A DNA stretch of 64,000 nucleotides, taken from the NCBI GenBank assembly GCA_028714915.1, contig JAQTLL010000004.1:62001-126000 (forward strand). The letters are read 5' to 3'. The notes under the pieces are model-generated. The model was not told where the DNA came from and did no database searches. It worked only from the letters and a program-made list of their open reading frames with translations. How positions within the stretch are numbered: the stretch's first letter is position 1; each line of letters opens with the position of its first letter. The position numbers and the translations under genes are program-made. This document shows positions 7,793-17,568 of this stretch, piece after piece. This DNA comes from Sulfuricurvum sp. GTDB taxonomy: Bacteria; Campylobacterota; Campylobacteria; Campylobacterales; Sulfurimonadaceae.

Positions 7793-10189
7793 TTACCGCA
7801 AAAACCCTAGCTCATAGACTATCGGGCGAAGTTTATCTCCCAACGCTTCATACGCTGATTTAAATGCACTAAAATCACTCGGTATACCCACTCCGTCTTT
7901 ATTACGCGCTTCCAGTGCTTTGCGTACCTGATACCAGCCAACATCACTACGGTTGAGTTTCAGTTCATCCCGTACTGTTCGCACATCGGTATCAGCGAAA
8001 TAGGCTTGCCACAGTTTACGCCCCTCATTTATTACCGCGAGAGCTTCATGGCTTAATTTTTTATCTCTCAAATACTCCACCATAAAATCAGACTCAAAAC
8101 GGTCGGGGGCGTTGACTTCTTCTTCGGTAAACGGGATGAAATGATTAATGATAGACCATTTTTGATTGTTCCATTCCAAATCATTGGCACTGGCGGTGAG
8201 ATTTGAGCCGTTAAAGAGCATCCACATCAAACAGTCGTTTTTAAATTCATCAGACAAGGGTTCGGTTGGTTGGAGAAATTGATCGCGGTCGTTGAGCCAT
8301 GTCGGTTTAACAAGACGACGAACAGAGAAAACAATTGCAGACTGCCAAAGATTTTCAGGATTGATAAAAATTCCATGTCCACCATTAAAACCGGATGAAA
8401 ATAACGCCGTCAAATTAGCCTGTTGTATATCATTACTATTGCACCACATATATGCAATAGCATTATTTGACCATTTTGTACCACGTAAATCTTTTGTAGC
8501 TGTAGCTGGAGTAACGGTATTTTTTAAAGGTATAACTTCTTGTTTATTGCTTTTAGGACGCTCAATCCAGTTAGTTAGTAACTTAAGAGAAGGCAAATTA
8601 TAAAAAATCTTTGCGCCCGTAGGCTTAGCATTTTTATCTAAAACCTCTGTAGTTATTTCTATAATTTCTTCCTTTTTTTTAGATTCCTGATTAGTTCTCC
8701 ATATCAAAAAACCTATTGGAAATTCACCCTTTAAACCATCAAAAGCCTTGCTATGAACAACAAAACCATCCATATATTTAGCATTCCATGCATCACGAAA
8801 AATATCCATTGTTGGTGCATTTACATATTTCATTTTACTAAACATCGCTAAAGTAGCTGTTGGTATTTCTTGCGCAATACGAGCAACAAATTGAGTAAAA
8901 AGTTCATTGCTCGCTTTACCATACGAATTCATTGCCGTAGCTGCAAATTTTGTTTTAGCTATACCAATTTTGCCACTTCCCCCACCATTTCCAAGACTGT
9001 TAGAACTTGAAGCTTCACCATACGGCGGATTAATCAACACCAAAATCTTTTTCCCTTCAGCTATCGCTTTTCGCAGACTTTCGGGAATTTTATTCGTAAG
9101 GCTATAATCAATCTGCCCCTCATCCGTAATGTCATCGTTCAAATAATCGTACTGAAAGCGCGTCGCTGCAACACACGTTTTGGTCGCTTTCATTACGTCC
9201 ACATCGGCTTGGTCGAGGGTAGACATATAGATATTACGCGGATTGGAGTGTTTTACCTCCAGATTGCCCACGCCACAACACATATCCCATACAATGTACT
9301 CTTTTTGCCAGTTTTTTCCCAACGTTTCGGTGAGTTTGTCATACGCTTTGTCTACTACGGCGAGCGGCGTATAATACGCTCCCTTAAAACTGCGCTCATC
9401 TATGGGGATAAGGCTGTCACGACGCTCTAAGAGATAATCGCGGTACTCGGCTTTGGGGGGTTTGTGATAGATTGCCCAAAATTGGCGATACCCTTCCTTA
9501 TTCCCTAACTCATAGTTATGTCCATTTAAACTAAAGACGGGTGCACCGTTTTTATGGAGCAATTCAGCGGGGAGATTGGCGTGCGTCGATACTGTCCCAT
9601 CGTGCATGATGTCGGCAAAAAACAGCAACGCATAATCCTCAGGGCTTACGCCGCCGATTTCTCGCCCGATCATATCGACCCATTTATCGAACACTTGTTT
9701 GAGATTATCAGGGGTGATAGGGGTACGGATAATGTCACCCGATTTTATCGCCATTTTGACGGTACTGATAAATTCGTCTTCGTGCGTCGAGATTTTGAAT
9801 GAAACAAAATGGGTTCCGATGTGGGTGGAAACTTCGGCTAAGGCTTCGGGGGTAAATTTACTGGCAGATTGTCCCCATTTAATCGTTTTTTTCGCTAAAA
9901 ATGGCAGTACATCGGCAGATTTCATAATCGCCGCTTTTTCGGTATCAATGACACACAAAAACGGGGGTACAGATTCCCCTTTGTTCATGGCGACTTGAAC
10001 ATAATGAAGCAGTTGAGTGAACATAGCGTAGCTGGAAGTCGTCCCTTTGTCCTTTGCCTCAAACCAAATAACATCCGTTTGAATATCTATCAGCCCTTTG
10101 GTAAAACTTTTAAGCCCTAAAGCTTTGATATAGGCATCTTTGACATCTTCTTCGCTTCGAGCTGTTCTGAGGGTTTCATAAAGGTTCAT
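7793..10189 (-). CDS. Type IIG restriction-modification enzyme (fused nuclease and N6-adenine methylase)
   Basis: 798-residue single-chain enzyme. Near the N-terminus, DIQTDVIWFEAKDKGT (E44-A45-K46) looks like a PD-(D/E)XK nuclease core, the usual layout of type IIG enzymes. The methylase follows: SFKGAYYTPLAVVDKAYDKL (~267-286), motif I VWDMCCGVGNLE (~300-311) for S-adenosylmethionine, and motif IV NPPYGE (387-392) for N6-adenine methylation. The C-terminal ~300 residues should hold target recognition. One polypeptide would therefore both modify and cut DNA, and no separate S or R subunit is present. The recognition sequence cannot be read from the sequence. It lies with dinD between 69-bp direct repeats, consistent with acquisition. 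Confidence 0.82.
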   Translation of the reverse strand: MNLYETLRTARSEEDVKDAYIKALGLKSFTKGLIDIQTDVIWFEAKDKGTTSSYAMFTQLLHYVQVAMNKGESVPPFLCVIDTEKAAIMKSADVLPFLAKKTIKWGQSASKFTPEALAEVSTHIGTHFVSFKISTHEDEFISTVKMAIKSGDIIRTPITPDNLKQVFDKWVDMIGREIGGVSPEDYALLFFADIMHDGTVSTHANLPAELLHKNGAPVFSLNGHNYELGNKEGYRQFWAIYHKPPKAEYRDYLLERRDSLIPIDERSFKGAYYTPLAVVDKAYDKLTETLGKNWQKEYIVWDMCCGVGNLEVKHSNPRNIYMSTLDQADVDVMKATKTCVAATRFQYDYLNDDITDEGQIDYSLTNKIPESLRKAIAEGKKILVLINPPYGEASSSNSLGNGGGSGKIGIAKTKFAATAMNSYGKASNELFTQFVARIAQEIPTATLAMFSKMKYVNAPTMDIFRDAWNAKYMDGFVVHSKAFDGLKGEFPIGFLIWRTNQESKKKEEIIEITTEVLDKNAKPTGAKIFYNLPSLKLLTNWIERPKSNKQEVIPLKNTVTPATATKDLRGTKWSNNAIAYMWCNSNDIQQANLTALFSSGFNGGHGIFINPENLWQSAIVFSVRRLVKPTWLNDRDQFLQPTEPLSDEFKNDCLMWMLFNGSNLTASANDLEWNNQKWSIINHFIPFTEEEVNAPDRFESDFMVEYLRDKKLSHEALAVINEGRKLWQAYFADTDVRTVRDELKLNRSDVGWYQVRKALEARNKDGVGIPSDFSAFKSAYEALGDKLRPIVYELGFLR

Positions 10190-10236
10190 GATTATTCTTT
10201 TTTGGGAACATTATAGCTAAAGAGTTTAATGAGCGG

Positions 10237-10305
10237 ATTTTAACTTTGCGTGGGCTAGCGGAATGATTGCGGGAAAAGAGATGGGGAAATAATACTTTCG
10301 TCATT
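10237..10305 (+). repeat. Right copy of 69-bp direct repeat flanking dinD-RM insert
   Basis: Matches 6746-6814 at 67 of 69 positions. It carries the last codons of the flavoprotein gene, including its TAA, but the upstream part of that gene is absent. The copy abruptly stops matching at its left edge. Confidence 0.9.
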
Positions 10306-10414
10306 TACCCTAAAGGGCACTTCGCCCGCGAAAGCGGGCATTGTGCTGCGGGTAAATCCAGCTAGATTTTAATAAATACTTGAAGATAGATCCCGTATCA
10401 AGTACGGGATGACG
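10299..10414. repeat. Long composite palindromic element
   Basis: Begins CGTCATTTACCC and ends GTACGGGATGACG. It includes an internal palindrome (ACTTCGCCCGCG / CGCGGGCATTGTG-like) with the AAAGGGCACTTCGCC motif also seen at 36912. At 116 bp it is the longest family member in the window, lying downstream of the typA stop. Confidence 0.7.
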
Positions 10415-10445
10415 GGACTAAAGTCCCATTTCCAAAAAGTAAAAC

Positions 10446-12251
10446 TTACTTTTTAGCGTAACGCTTACGGTCAGTTGGATCCAACCATTTTTTACGGATA
10501 CGGATAGTAAGAGGAGTTACTTCAAGAAGCTCATCATCTTCGATCCACTCAAGCGCACGCTCAAGGTTCATATCACGAGGTGGAATAAGTTTGATCGCTT
10601 CGTCTGCTCCTGATGAACGGACGTTTGATTGTGCTTTTCCTTTGATCGGGTTAACATCAAGGTCGTTGGTACGGCTGTGTTCTCCTACGATCATCCCTTT
10701 GTAAACTTTTGTTTGAGGATTAACAAACAATACGCCACGCTCTTGCAGGTTTGCAAGGGAGAATGCCAACGTAACACCGTCTTCCATAGAAGTCAATGCT
10801 CCGTACTGACGGCTCTCAACGCCACTTGCAGTGTATGGGCGGAACTCCAAGAAAGAGTGGTTCATAACACCCTCTCCTTTGGTTTCTGTCAAGAATTGTC
10901 CACGGAAACCAATAAGTCCACGCGCAGGGATAACGAACTCTACGCGAGTAAAGCCCTCACCCATTGGAACCATCGCTGTCATTTCTGCTTTACGACGACC
11001 AAGACGCTCAATGATGCTTCCTGCAAACTCTTGAGGAAGATCAACTACGAGGTGCTCGAATGGCTCACATTTGACCCCTTCGATTTCACGTATGATAACT
11101 TCCGGACGTCCGATACCGAACTCGAAGCCCTCACGACGCATATTTTCTGCAAGAATAGTGATTTGAAGCTCTCCACGTCCTGAAACTTGGAATTTACCCT
11201 CGCCGATCACTTCACAACGCATGGCTACGTTGGTGTTCATTTCCGCTTCCAAACGCTCACGGATTTTGTTTGACGTGATGTGTTTTCCCTCTTGACCCGC
11301 AAGCGGAGAATCATTAACCGAGAAGAAAACGTTCAACGTAGGCTCTTCAACGTGCATAGGATCCAATGGCATAGGATTGTTAGGATCACAGATGGTGTCC
11401 CCAACGTCTACGGTTTCGATACCTGCAAGGGCAACGATGTCGCCCGCTTCTGCGGTTTGGATCTCTGTACGGGTAAGTCCCATAAAGCCGATGAGTTTAG
11501 AAATTTTACCTTTAACCATTTCGCCGTCTGCTTTTGCAAGAAGGATATTATCCCCTTTTGAAATGCGTCCGTTGAAAATACGGGCAATACCGATCTTACC
11601 AACATAGTTATCATAGTCAAGAGTAAAGACTTGTAATTGAGTAGGATTTTCAGCATCACCCGTAGGCTCAGGCACTTTTTCAAGGATTGTGTTAAACAAA
11701 CATGTGAAATCACCATCAGGATCAGACATGTTTAGTTTCGCCATACCATCACGAGCTGCTGCATAGATGATTGGGAAATCAAGCTGATCTTCTGTCGCAT
11801 CCATTGCAACGAAAAGGTCAAATACTTCGTCGACTACGCGCTCAGGATCAGCAGAAGGTTTGTCAATTTTGTTGATGACCACGATAGGCTTGAGGCCAAG
11901 TGCTAACATCTTTTTAACAACAAACTTAGTCTGAGGCATAACCCCTTCATACGCGTCAACGAGGATCAAAGCCCCGTCAACCATTTTCAATACACGCTCA
12001 ACTTCTCCACCAAAATCGGCGTGACCCGGAGTATCGATAACGTTGATTTTGTGATCACCGTAGCGAATTGCGGTATTTTTAGAAAGAATAGTAATCCCGC
12101 GCTCTTTCTCAAGGGCGTTAGAGTCCATGGCTCTCTCGTTGACTTGCTCGTGGCTGCCATACGTTCCGGATTGCTTAAGCAATCCGTCAACTAAGGTTGT
12201 TTTACCGTGGTCAACGTGTGCGATGACGGCGATGTTACGAATTTTTTGCAC
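10446..12251 (-). CDS. typA: Ribosome-associated GTPase TypA/BipA
   Basis: 601-residue translational GTPase, full length for the family. It has G1 [16 protein letters not shown]2 within [14 protein letters not shown]3 [15 protein letters not shown] and G4 [13 protein letters not shown]. Domain II, an EF-G-like domain III ([22 protein letters not shown]) and the TypA-specific C-terminal domain ([19 protein letters not shown]) follow. It acts on the 30S/50S ribosome in assembly and stress adaptation, especially at low temperature. It is transcribed alone, divergent from the flagellar operon. Confidence 0.97.
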   Translation of the reverse strand: MQKIRNIAVIAHVDHGKTTLVDGLLKQSGTYGSHEQVNERAMDSNALEKERGITILSKNTAIRYGDHKINVIDTPGHADFGGEVERVLKMVDGALILVDAYEGVMPQTKFVVKKMLALGLKPIVVINKIDKPSADPERVVDEVFDLFVAMDATEDQLDFPIIYAAARDGMAKLNMSDPDGDFTCLFNTILEKVPEPTGDAENPTQLQVFTLDYDNYVGKIGIARIFNGRISKGDNILLAKADGEMVKGKISKLIGFMGLTRTEIQTAEAGDIVALAGIETVDVGDTICDPNNPMPLDPMHVEEPTLNVFFSVNDSPLAGQEGKHITSNKIRERLEAEMNTNVAMRCEVIGEGKFQVSGRGELQITILAENMRREGFEFGIGRPEVIIREIEGVKCEPFEHLVVDLPQEFAGSIIERLGRRKAEMTAMVPMGEGFTRVEFVIPARGLIGFRGQFLTETKGEGVMNHSFLEFRPYTASGVESRQYGALTSMEDGVTLAFSLANLQERGVLFVNPQTKVYKGMIVGEHSRTNDLDVNPIKGKAQSNVRSSGADEAIKLIPPRDMNLERALEWIEDDELLEVTPLTIRIRKKWLDPTDRKRYAKK

Positions 12252-12335
12252 TGAATATCCTTATAGGAAGCAAAGATTTTCGCGAATTCTATCTAAAATA
12301 AAGTTAAGGATGGTTTAAGTGATTTTTATAGTAAG

Positions 12336-12351
12336 TGGAATGTTTTTTGCT
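12336..12351 (+). promoter_or_regulatory. Sigma-54 promoter of the fliK-flgD-flgE operon
   Basis: TGG-AATGTTTTTT-GC: GG at 12337-12338 and GC at 12349-12350, separated by exactly 10 bases, followed by TT. This is the -24/-12 pattern of RpoN promoters, 35 bp before the fliK start. Sigma-54 control of hook genes is the established rule in Campylobacterota. Confidence 0.75.
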
Positions 12352-12385
12352 TATATACGTTTAATTATTTCCAAAAGGATCTTGA

Positions 12386-13696
12386 ATGGTCGTTCAAAGA
12401 AAAGATAACAAAACGCCATCATCGCTGATTGATTTGCTTGGAGGCTCATCTAAGGGCAAAAATACCAAAGCCAATGATGCTTTTGCACAACTCTTATCCT
12501 CACTGAATACTCCTGTAAAGAGCGAGAAGAGCTTTGAGGTGGTAGTGGATGCTAAAAATACGAAGCCTTCCGATACTCTAAAAATCAATACGAAAGTTTT
12601 AGAGAGCTTAGTTGTAAATGAAGAGAAAAAAGCACTTCCTAAAGAGCTCGTTGATGCATTGAGTAACGATCAGGTTCACTCTCTTATTTATAAAGCCAAA
12701 GAATATCTCAAAAATAGCATCGAGCAAAAAGCTCCTGAGTATAAAACGGAGGGGAAAACAGTTCCCAAAACTCTTATGGGACTTGTAGAGCTGGCGGATA
12801 AAATGGGTATAGACATGAGTGAGATTACCCTTTCAACGTTGGATAATAAAGAAAAACCGCTCTTTAAAGGGGTGAGTGATTCATTGCTCTCTAAGTGTGT
12901 TATTGAAGTGAAAGAACCGAGTAAAATAGAAGCATCGACAAATTCAAAAACATTTGAAGCGATTGTTGGACTTATAGCTGAAGCTAAAATGTCTCACGCT
13001 GAACCCAAATCTGTCAAAGAGAGTGACAAAACTACGGCTCAACCGCTTCAAGCATTGCTTAAGGGGATGGATACCGCTGTAAGTGTTGCTGAAGTAGCCA
13101 AAGAGATACCAAAAGAGATGCCAAAAAGTCTTGCCGGAGTGAATCTGGATATTTTAGGGACACTGCTTCGCGGAAATGAAGTAGAAAAAACAGAAGAAAA
13201 AGTGGGTGGAAAATCACCTGAAGAGCCTGTAAAAACACTGCATGCTCACAAGGCAGATTCCCTCGAAGTAAAATCCAAAGAAGCCGTTCAGAGTATGCGC
13301 CATTTTGCCATCGATCTCAAAGAAGCGGCGGAGAGCTATAAGCCACCTTTTACCCGTGTCACAATGAAGCTAAATCCTGAGAAATTGGGAGAAGTTGAAG
13401 TGACGCTCGTTCAGCGGGGTAATAATGTTCACGTCAATATCCAATCCAGTAATTCTAACAGTGTGGCTTTTCTCGCCCATAATGCTACGGAACTGAAAGC
13501 GCAGTTGGCTGGGCAGGGAATACCCAACGCAACAATGAACTTTATGTCAGGCGGAGAGAATCAGCAGCAAAACCAAAATTCTCAGCAACAGCAACAACAG
13601 CCTAACCGTTTTCAATCGTACCAATCGCTTCAAGAGCTCGAATCCAATGAAGAGCAGTTAAGTGCTCTTGAAATTATCTTACCGCATTACGCGTAA
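12386..13696 (+). CDS. fliK: Flagellar hook-length control protein FliK
   Basis: 436 residues. The first ~320 residues are Lys/Glu/Ser rich and low in complexity, as expected for the secreted ruler region. The C-terminal Flg_hook domain is clear at about 325-400 (FTRVTMKLNPEKLGEVEVTLVQRG and VHVNIQSSNSNSVAFLAHNATELKAQL). A Gln-rich tail follows (about 392-410). FliK is exported and switches the flagellar export gate from hook to filament subunits. It is the first gene of a sigma-54-preceded hook operon, 15 bp before flgD. Low conservation outside the C-terminal domain is normal for the family. Confidence 0.88.
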   Translation: MVVQRKDNKTPSSLIDLLGGSSKGKNTKANDAFAQLLSSLNTPVKSEKSFEVVVDAKNTKPSDTLKINTKVLESLVVNEEKKALPKELVDALSNDQVHSLIYKAKEYLKNSIEQKAPEYKTEGKTVPKTLMGLVELADKMGIDMSEITLSTLDNKEKPLFKGVSDSLLSKCVIEVKEPSKIEASTNSKTFEAIVGLIAEAKMSHAEPKSVKESDKTTAQPLQALLKGMDTAVSVAEVAKEIPKEMPKSLAGVNLDILGTLLRGNEVEKTEEKVGGKSPEEPVKTLHAHKADSLEVKSKEAVQSMRHFAIDLKEAAESYKPPFTRVTMKLNPEKLGEVEVTLVQRGNNVHVNIQSSNSNSVAFLAHNATELKAQLAGQGIPNATMNFMSGGENQQQNQNSQQQQQQPNRFQSYQSLQELESNEEQLSALEIILPHYA

Positions 13697-13711
13697 TCAA
13701 AGGAGTTTATT

Positions 13712-14392
13712 ATGGCAATTGACGCATATGGCAATACAGTAACTGCTGCTTCAACAACGGCTACTACGACATCTTCAACTACAACCAATCCTAATAGTGT
13801 GTTAGGCAAAGACGACTTTTTGAAATTGTTGCTTTTGGAGCTTAAATACCAAGATCCCACCGCTCCGATGGACAGTGAAAAAATTCTTTCCCAAACCTCC
13901 CAGCTTGCAACATTGGAATCGGCTGAAAATACCAATAAAGCATTGGCAACATTAGCAACGTCACTCGCTGCATCCGCACAATATTCGGGTATTTCCGCTA
14001 TTGGTAAGATTGCCGATACCGGAAGCAATGCAATTACGCTTGCTGACGGAAAAGCTTCTGATTTTGAACTCTATTTTCCAAGTAATGTGACAAGCGGAAA
14101 CGTCAATATTATGGATGTCAACGGTAAAGTCCTTAAAACAATGAAAATCGGTGTTACGGATGCCGGTATCGCACAATACAGCTGGGATGGTACTGATAAT
14201 GCCGGGACTCAGTTGAAGGCCGGTACCTATTACGCGGAGTCTACCTACACCAAAGCCGATGGTACGGAAGCTACGTCGCGCGTCGGGCTCTATCCGATTG
14301 AATCGATCAAGTTTGACAGCGGTAAAACCTACGCAAAACTCGGTTCAAGTTATGTCGATTTCAGTACGATTAAAGAGATAACCGGAGGATAA
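13712..14392 (+). CDS. flgD: Flagellar hook cap/assembly protein FlgD
   Basis: 226 residues, normal for FlgD. A Thr/Ser-rich N-terminus is followed by the family motif LGKDDFLKLLLLELKYQDPTAPMDSEKILSQTSQLATLES (about 30-70). The C-terminal part contains the FlgD Ig/tudor-like domain with YSWDGTDNAGTQLKAGTYY. FlgD caps the growing hook and lets hook subunits polymerise. It has an AAGGAG ribosome site and is followed two bases later by the first flgE-like gene. Confidence 0.94.
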   Translation: MAIDAYGNTVTAASTTATTTSSTTTNPNSVLGKDDFLKLLLLELKYQDPTAPMDSEKILSQTSQLATLESAENTNKALATLATSLAASAQYSGISAIGKIADTGSNAITLADGKASDFELYFPSNVTSGNVNIMDVNGKVLKTMKIGVTDAGIAQYSWDGTDNAGTQLKAGTYYAESTYTKADGTEATSRVGLYPIESIKFDSGKTYAKLGSSYVDFSTIKEITGG

Positions 14393-14394
14393 TC

Positions 14395-15729
14395 ATGACA
14401 CAGGGATACTATTCGGGAATATCAGGGCTTCAGAGCAATCAATATGGGTTGGATGTTATTGCCGATAATTTAGCCAATATATCGACGACAGCCTATAAAA
14501 GTTCGACAGCCGAGTTTGCCGATATTTTTAGCAAAGTCATTTCCACCGGCAATACTCCAACCACTAATGATATTGGATATGGGTCAAAATTGCAAGCTAC
14601 GAGTTTTCAATTTCAACAAGGATCTTTGATGCCATCTGATCGATTTAACGATCTTGCGTTAGAGGGAAATGGATTTTTTGGTGTTACTTCTAAAAATGAA
14701 GTCTCTTATACTCGTGATGGCAGTTTTGCTTTTGATACGTATCAAAAAGTGAGCGGTGATGTTAACTCTTCCACTGCCCGATTAGTAACGGGAGATGGAA
14801 AGTACGTTACGGGTACGATGCTCACTAATTTTGCCTACAATGCAGGTTTTAATTATGGGGATACCATTTCTAATGGTGCTGTGGGAGCTTATGTTATCAG
14901 TAAGCCTGCCAGTGATGTAGCTCTGAGTTCAGTAGGGAGTCAAGGGAACTTGGAATTTCCGGCACGACTTGCTTATCCGGTCGAGCCAACTACCCAAACA
15001 AGTTTTTTTGGTAATTTGGGGGTGACCAATGCGACACGTACGATCAGTGCCGATGCAATCAGTGCAAAAAATGAGACCAACCGTCTTAAACTCTCTTTTA
15101 CCCAAAGTGCGGTTCAGCCTGCGCAGGGAGTTTCGTGGGATGTTGTTGCCACCGTCACCTCTAATGACGGAAGTACTGTGTATGACACCCAAAATGGTCA
15201 AGCTATCTTTGGAGCATCCGGTGCATTGAGCAGTTTTAGTATTACGTCTATGAATAATGATGGAACCCCTGTTGCGGTGGATTTGGGAACCGGATACAGC
15301 GGTGTTATTTCAATTGATGGTGTTGGCGTTAGCGGCTCTTCACGTTCGGATGGAGTATCCGGAGGAACGCTTACCAAATATGGGATTAATCCAAACGGTA
15401 TTATTGTTGCCGATTTTTCCAACGGACGTCAAAGCGCTATCGGTCGTGTTGCCGTGTACCATTTTCAAAACGACCAAGGGCTAAACCGAGAAGGAGGAAC
15501 TTATTATTCTCAAAGTTCCGACAGCGGAAAACCTCTCTTTTGGAAAGATTCATCGGGGACTGCCATTACTGGAGCAACCGTTAGAAGCGGTGCTTTAGAA
15601 GCCTCTAACGCACGGGTAGATGTTGGATTGACCGACATGATCATCACGCAACGCGCTTATCAGGCTAATTCCAAAACTATTACTACCGTGGATGAAATGA
15701 TTCAAAAAGCGTTGCAAATGCACCGCTAA
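14395..15729 (+). CDS. flgE1: Flagellar hook/basal-body protein, FlgE paralogue
   Basis: 444 residues. The N-terminal rod-hook motif is GYYSGISGLQSNQYGLDVIADNLANISTTAYKSS, and DLALEGNGFFGV follows near residue 88. The C-terminal motif ARVDVGLTDMIITQRAYQANSKTITTVDEM is typical of FlgE/FlgG proteins. Two FlgE-like genes lie side by side here. This shorter one has the paralogue role seen in other Campylobacterota; whether it forms part of the hook or a hook-rod junction cannot be told from sequence. It is separated from the longer flgE by 54 bp that contain a second sigma-54 promoter. Confidence 0.85.
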   Translation: MTQGYYSGISGLQSNQYGLDVIADNLANISTTAYKSSTAEFADIFSKVISTGNTPTTNDIGYGSKLQATSFQFQQGSLMPSDRFNDLALEGNGFFGVTSKNEVSYTRDGSFAFDTYQKVSGDVNSSTARLVTGDGKYVTGTMLTNFAYNAGFNYGDTISNGAVGAYVISKPASDVALSSVGSQGNLEFPARLAYPVEPTTQTSFFGNLGVTNATRTISADAISAKNETNRLKLSFTQSAVQPAQGVSWDVVATVTSNDGSTVYDTQNGQAIFGASGALSSFSITSMNNDGTPVAVDLGTGYSGVISIDGVGVSGSSRSDGVSGGTLTKYGINPNGIIVADFSNGRQSAIGRVAVYHFQNDQGLNREGGTYYSQSSDSGKPLFWKDSSGTAITGATVRSGALEASNARVDVGLTDMIITQRAYQANSKTITTVDEMIQKALQMHR

Positions 15730-15733
15730 TTTT

Positions 15734-15749
15734 TGGCATATTTTTTGCT
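15734..15749 (+). promoter_or_regulatory. Sigma-54 promoter in front of the major hook gene
   Basis: TTGG-CATATTTTTT-GCTT: GG at 15735-15736 and GC at 15747-15748 with exactly 10 bases between, the RpoN -24/-12 pattern. It lies 35 bp before the hook gene and would allow separate, stronger transcription of the structural hook protein. Confidence 0.8.
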
Positions 15750-15783
15750 TATAAATTTTACTATGTGATACAAAGGACTTATT

Positions 15784-17568
15784 ATGTTACGATCACTTTT
15801 TGCCGGCGTTACTGGATTACAATCGCATCAGATTGCGATGGACGTTGAGTCTAATAATATTGCCAACGTTAATACCATCGGGTATAAATACTCACGTGCC
15901 AACTTTTCGGATTTGCTCGCACAGACTAATCAAATCGCCACTGCTCCGCAAGGGGCACTTGGGGGAAAAAATGCGGTTCAAATCGGACTGGGAACCACCG
16001 TGGGTTCTGTCACGCGCATCCATTCTCAAGGTTCTATCCAAAATACTGATAAAAATACGGACGTCGCGATTCAGGGTGACGGTTTTTTCATTGTCAGCTC
16101 GGATAGCGGAAATACCTATAAGTATTCTCGATCAGGAGACTTTAAATTTGATGCAGCCGGAAACTTTGTCGACAACAATGGGTTTATTGTCCAAGGGTGG
16201 CTTCGAGACAACAAAACCGGTCTTGTAGATGCAACTGCACCGATAGCCAACATCAAGATTCCGCCTGGGCTAACAACACCAGCGAATGCAAGTACTCAAG
16301 TCGTTGTCAAAGCCAACTTAAGCTCCAGTGAGACTGTCACACAATTCTCTCCAACTTATACTCTTGATGCGACTGCAGGTGTAAGTGCAACAGAAAAAAC
16401 AGAAGATATGGGGGTTATGTTCAATGCTAGCGGACAAGCGTTTCAGTTAACACCAGCTTCTGCTGTTCCAGTAGGTGGACAAGGGCTTAGTGTCTCTTTT
16501 GATGGCGGAACGACTACTCGAGAGTTTCGTTACACCAGCGGAACACCTGTTCCCGGTATAACTGGAGGTGTTTACTATTTTCAATCAACCGAAGATCTTC
16601 GTGCCGGTATGCAGGCTTTAGCAGTAGGGGCATCAGCAGGAGCAACAGTAACCATTAACAGTCAGGGTAAGTTTATTGTCAGTAACACCGCTGGAACGCC
16701 ATTGGATATTAGGATTGCAGGGATCAGTGATGTCAATACAGTTGAAAATACCCGCTTTACTGCCAATTTTGCGACCATGGCCGGGGCATTGCCGGTTGGT
16801 ACATCGCTCAAGCAATCCCAAGCAGTCAATGCCGCAACCCATTCAGCAAGTATTGACGTATACGATTCCTTGGGGAGCAAGCACACTGTCAAAATGGATT
16901 TTCGTAAACAAAGTATTAACACGATCAATGGAGTCGCGGAGTGGGCTTACACAATTACCGTACCTCAACCAGGCTCAATCGGCGGGATTGCACCCAATAC
17001 TAATATTTTAGAAGGGGGTATTATCCAATTTGACAGCAATGGAGCACTTGCCGGATATAATATTCCAGGAATTGATTTTTCACCTAACAATGGAGCGGCC
17101 GGAAACCAAGCTGTTAATCTCAATTTTGGATCCATCGGTGCGTTTGACGGCATTACAAGTTTTGATAATCCATCGGGTACCAGCGGTATCTCTCAAGACG
17201 GATTTCCTGGAGGAGATTTGGTCGGTATCCGAATTGACCAAAGCGGTACGTTAGTTGGATCGTTCTCTAACGGGCGTTCATTTGGTCTAGCACAAATCGG
17301 GATGGCAAAATTTGCCAACAATGAAGGCCTTGTCAGTGATGGCGGGAATGTTTATCTCCAATCTGCCAACTCAGGCGATCCGATTATCGGTACGGCTGCT
17401 ACCGCAGGACGGGGTTTTATGCAGTCTTCGTCACTTGAAGCTTCTAACGTCGATTTATCTAAATCACTTACAAATCTCATCATTATTCAAAGAGGGTATC
17501 AAGCAAACGCTAAAACGATTACGACGTCGGATACGCTTTTGGAGACATTGCTAGGAATTAAACGATAA
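15784..17568 (+). CDS. flgE: Flagellar hook protein FlgE
   Basis: 594 residues. The long form fits the large hook proteins of Campylobacterota. The N-terminal motif is LRSLFAGVTGLQSHQIAMDVESNNIANVNTIGYKYSRANF, with DVAIQGDGFFIV near residue 95 and the C-terminal SLEASNVDLSKSLTNLIIIQRGYQANAKTI. The middle (~170-450) is the variable surface-exposed part. It polymerises into the hook beneath FlgD control and is length-regulated by FliK, two genes upstream. Its own sigma-54 promoter lies directly upstream. Confidence 0.93.
   Translation: MLRSLFAGVTGLQSHQIAMDVESNNIANVNTIGYKYSRANFSDLLAQTNQIATAPQGALGGKNAVQIGLGTTVGSVTRIHSQGSIQNTDKNTDVAIQGDGFFIVSSDSGNTYKYSRSGDFKFDAAGNFVDNNGFIVQGWLRDNKTGLVDATAPIANIKIPPGLTTPANASTQVVVKANLSSSETVTQFSPTYTLDATAGVSATEKTEDMGVMFNASGQAFQLTPASAVPVGGQGLSVSFDGGTTTREFRYTSGTPVPGITGGVYYFQSTEDLRAGMQALAVGASAGATVTINSQGKFIVSNTAGTPLDIRIAGISDVNTVENTRFTANFATMAGALPVGTSLKQSQAVNAATHSASIDVYDSLGSKHTVKMDFRKQSINTINGVAEWAYTITVPQPGSIGGIAPNTNILEGGIIQFDSNGALAGYNIPGIDFSPNNGAAGNQAVNLNFGSIGAFDGITSFDNPSGTSGISQDGFPGGDLVGIRIDQSGTLVGSFSNGRSFGLAQIGMAKFANNEGLVSDGGNVYLQSANSGDPIIGTAATAGRGFMQSSSLEASNVDLSKSLTNLIIIQRGYQANAKTITTSDTLLETLLGIKR

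Larger units (their letters stand above)
10190..10445. other. Intergenic region: repeat scar and palindromic element, no gene
   Basis: Contains the RM promoter region, the right copy of the 69-bp direct repeat (10237-10305), and a composite palindromic element (10299-10414). The fragment matching the end of the flavoprotein gene has no start or reading frame of its own, so it is a non-coding scar. Confidence 0.75.

Noticed and set aside
10237..10305. Apparent second end of a flavoprotein gene
   Set aside because: Only the last ~55 bp are present, with no start; it is a direct-repeat scar rather than a second gene.
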